A stretch of DNA of 26,579 nucleotides, from the NCBI GenBank assembly GCA_015494735.1, contig WGAQ01000117.1:1-26579 (forward strand), read 5' to 3'. This DNA is from Caldifarciminota bacterium. GTDB taxonomy: Bacteria; Hydrothermota; Hydrothermia; LBFQ01; DSFT01. The position numbers and the translations under genes were made by a program. Positions 25,091-26,579 of this stretch are shown piece by piece; positions within the stretch are counted from its first letter, which is position 1, and every line of letters begins with the position of its first letter. The notes under the pieces are model-generated. The model ran no database searches. It worked only from the letters and a program-made list of their open reading frames with translations, and was not told where the DNA came from.

Positions 25091-25119
25091 TGCCTACAAC
25101 CTCCCTTCGTTTATCTAAA

Positions 25120-25196
<77 letters not shown>

Positions 25197-25209
25197 ACAA
25201 TTTTAAAGG

Positions 25210-25283
25210 CGCCCCGGGAGGGATTCGAACCCCCGACCTTCGGCTTAGGAAGCCGCCGCTCTATCCTGCTGAGCTACCGGGGC
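25210..25283 (-). tRNA. tRNA-Arg (anticodon CCU)
   Basis: Complete cloverleaf with acceptor GCCCCGG/CCGGGGC, D-arm GCTC/GAGC, anticodon loop TTCCTAA, and T-arm GGGGG/CCCTC with TTCGAAT. It reads AGG, a frequent Arg codon in these genes. Position 27-43 is a G-A mismatch at the top of the anticodon stem. The 3' end after the discriminator G is CCT, so the final A of CCA must be added by an enzyme, unlike the neighbouring tRNA-Trp. Confidence 0.95.
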
Positions 25284-25292
25284 TGAGCGTGA

Positions 25293-25302
25293 AAATTTTA
25301 AA
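25293..25302 (-). promoter_or_regulatory. Promoter -10 element of the tRNA/ribosomal/rpo operon
   Basis: Reads TTTAAAATTT on the minus strand. Counting seven bases from TAAAAT predicts a start near 25288, five bases before the tRNA-Arg. A TTTGCA 17 bases upstream of TTTAAA is a weak -35 candidate. This is the likely main promoter for the whole unit. Confidence 0.55.
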
Positions 25303-25327
25303 GGATATCCCTTCACCTCTGCAAAAT

Positions 25328-25353
25328 CCACTCCCCCAATCTGCGGAGGGTGG
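25328..25353 (-). other. Imperfect hairpin in leader ahead of tRNA-Arg
   Basis: CCACCCTCC and GGGGAGTGG arms (8 pairs, one of them G-T, one mismatch) flank an 8-base loop on the minus strand. It sits between two promoter-like elements and has no T-tract. It could be a leader structure or a weak terminator for the upstream gene. Function unknown. Confidence 0.3.
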
Positions 25354-25366
25354 GGCATATCTGCCG

Positions 25367-25376
25367 AAATTATAAA
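25367..25376 (-). promoter_or_regulatory. Second upstream promoter -10 element
   Basis: Reads TTTATAATTT on the minus strand, 12 bases after the stop of the propeller-like gene. It predicts a start near 25362. It may be a second promoter for the tRNA/rpo operon, giving a leader of about 79 bases. An ATG (25358) sits 4 bases after the predicted start, but its 37-codon frame runs into tRNA-Arg. Confidence 0.45.
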
Positions 25377-25388
25377 GGATTTCCATCA

Positions 25389-26159
25389 CTATCGCACAGG
25401 CCCGGACAGGTCCCACGCCAGAACCCTCACACCGATACTGGCAGGAAGGAAAAGGAAGAGCATACCATTATCGTTGACCTCCATCGGTCCGGGAATGTAT
25501 CCCTCCATCGCAAATCGCCCGAGCCACACCAGGTGCAATCCATCCGCACCCACGATGCCCACCCCCGTTTCCACCCCGGAGGAGAGGGCCCTCTCCACAT
25601 AGAGGTATGCATTTCCCTCAGCATCCTCCCCCGCCATGGAAGCAGACACCACGCCCCCGGGGAGATGGAAGACCTTTTCCCCTTTCCTGATTATAAAAGT
25701 GCCGTCCATTTCCCCCACGAGCACAGGGTCCGGAACAGGTCTATCCTTCAGTACCCAATAGGAGGAATCACCGGGCATATCCAGATACACACCCTCCGCG
25801 CAGCGAAACATGTAAAGGGAGCGCCCGGCATACCGGTATGGAATGGGAACGGTATCCACCACATTCCCCCTCCCGTCCAAGACGTACACCTTTCCCTCCC
25901 CTCCACTCAGGACGTAAAGTTTCCCGTGCCACGATACCATATCGTCGAATGCCATGGGCGAGACCCATTTTCCGAGGAATTCTATGCCTCCATCCGACAT
26001 GAGAAACAGGAAAATCCTATTTCCATCGGAAATCAGAAGAGTATCCCCCGAAACCGTGGCCATCCAGACAGGGATATCACCTTCTCCGGAAAAGGGACCT
26101 CCATTCAGGGAAAGGAGCGTATCCAGAACCGGTGTCAGAGCGAGAATCAGGATTAACAT
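25389..26159 (-). CDS. Exported protein with propeller-like repeats, function unknown
   Basis: 256 residues. A hydrophobic signal-like N-terminus (MLILILALTPVL) precedes a body of short beta-strand units: ATVSGDTLLISDGNRIFLF, SWHGKLYVLSGGEGKVYVLDGRGNVVDT, GEMDGTFIIRKGEKVF, GEDAEGNAYLYVERAL and EVNDNGMLFLFLP. This resembles part of a beta-propeller of the NHL/6-bladed kind, with perhaps five blades, but I cannot name a family. It has no catalytic motif. The predicted transcription start is the A of its ATG, with no ribosome site. It is divergent from truA. Confidence 0.65.
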   Translation of the reverse strand: MLILILALTPVLDTLLSLNGGPFSGEGDIPVWMATVSGDTLLISDGNRIFLFLMSDGGIEFLGKWVSPMAFDDMVSWHGKLYVLSGGEGKVYVLDGRGNVVDTVPIPYRYAGRSLYMFRCAEGVYLDMPGDSSYWVLKDRPVPDPVLVGEMDGTFIIRKGEKVFHLPGGVVSASMAGEDAEGNAYLYVERALSSGVETGVGIVGADGLHLVWLGRFAMEGYIPGPMEVNDNGMLFLFLPASIGVRVLAWDLSGPVR

Positions 26160-26163
26160 GGGG

Positions 26164-26173
26164 CTATTTTAAA
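26164..26173 (-). promoter_or_regulatory. Promoter -10 element of the propeller-like gene
   Basis: Reads TTTAAAATAG on the minus strand. Seven bases from the TAAAAT hexamer (26171 to 26166) is 26159, the A of the ATG. The bases between the box and the ATG are AGCCCC. Confidence 0.55.
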
Positions 26174-26232
26174 CCCATGGGCGAATCCCTTTCCACCTGC
26201 TCCCGGTTTCCATTAGGATGTCGTCTCCTCCA

Positions 26233-26242
26233 TATAAAATTT
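26233..26242 (+). promoter_or_regulatory. Promoter -10 element of truA
   Basis: Reads TATAAAATTT. The TAAAAT hexamer (26235-26240) predicts a start at A26247, four bases before the ATG. No ribosome site. Confidence 0.58.
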
Positions 26243-26250
26243 CCCGACGC

Positions 26251-26579
26251 ATGGTGATAAAACTAATTCTGGAATTCGATGGAACCGATTTCGAGGGGTG
26301 GCAGATTCAGCCGGGCAGGAGGACGGTGCAGGGGGTCCTCATGGATGTTCTGGGGAAGCTCACGAAAGGGGATTTCAAACTCACAGGAGCCAGCAGAACT
26401 GATTCCGGCGTCCATGCCCTGAACTTCGTCGCCAGTCTGCATCTGGATAATGCTACCCTGAAACCGCCGGTGAACCGTCTGAAGGAAGCCCTCAATTCCA
26501 TACTTCCGGATGACATTTACGTAAAGGGTGTGGAAGAGATGCCGGAAGATTTCCACGCCAGATATTCGGCCAGGTCCAA
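26251..26579 (+). CDS. truA: tRNA pseudouridine synthase TruA (5' part)
   Basis: 109 residues before the window ends. It converts U38-U40 of tRNA anticodon arms to pseudouridine. MVIKLILEFDGTDFEGWQIQPGRRTVQGVL is the family N-terminus. ASRTDSGVHAL contains the catalytic aspartate, D51. LPDDIYVKGVEEMPEDFHARYSARS is the next conserved block. The gene has almost no leader. The C-terminal half lies beyond the right edge, so intactness is not shown. Confidence 0.93.
   Translation, partial: MVIKLILEFDGTDFEGWQIQPGRRTVQGVLMDVLGKLTKGDFKLTGASRTDSGVHALNFVASLHLDNATLKPPVNRLKEALNSILPDDIYVKGVEEMPEDFHARYSARS

Overview
The window looks like a chromosomal segment of an uncultivated, probably thermophilic, diderm bacterium. 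Evidence for a bacterium is the rpmG-secE-nusG-rplKAJL-rpoBC operon, yebC-ruvC-ruvA and bacterial tRNAs. An Skp/OmpH-like periplasmic protein points to an outer membrane. Proteins are rich in E, K, R, I and V and poor in Q, and intergenic DNA is very short, which fits a thermophile. RpoB/RpoC and RuvC wording fits deep FCB-like lineages such as WOR-3/Hydrothermae, but this assignment is an inference and no marker in the window settles it.

Layout. 1-658 (-): 3'-truncated SatD-family protein. 693-1730 (-): L-threonine 3-dehydrogenase, divergent from a second zinc-type dehydrogenase (1786-2742 +). 2732-7149 (-): four-gene operon of M18 aminopeptidase, Skp-TolB-like fusion, GT4 and GT2 glycosyltransferases. 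7150-7494: non-coding, with two divergent promoters. 7495-10907 (+): three tandem GT4 glycosyltransferases. 10888-12663 (-): yebC-ruvC-ruvA. 12730-25376 (-): one long transcription unit, tRNA-Arg(CCU), tRNA-Trp(CCA), rpmG, secE, nusG, rplK, rplA, rplJ, rplL, rpoB, rpoC and then a periplasmic-binding-fold gene. 25389-26159 (-): secreted propeller-like protein, divergent from truA (26251 to the window end, +).

The genes fall into a transcription/translation core, recombination (ruvAC), and envelope biogenesis (five glycosyltransferases, Skp-TolB, two exported proteins). Operons are tight: ATGA or TGATG overlaps are common, and convergent units overlap by 11 and 20 bases with no recognisable terminator.

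Two observations stand out. First, a shared 10-base element, TWTAWAMTTT (a -10 box TAWAMT with flanking T's and no constant -35), lies just upstream of nearly every first gene. Counting seven bases from the box, the predicted start of transcription is the A of the ATG in four genes and within about 4 bases of the ATG in three more. Genes inside operons carry GGAGG-like ribosome sites instead. This suggests systematic leaderless first genes. Second, the SatD-family protein shows the motif order of a class III nucleotidyl cyclase/GGDEF fold fused to a helix-turn-helix. No CRISPR array, insertion sequence, rRNA or prophage was seen.
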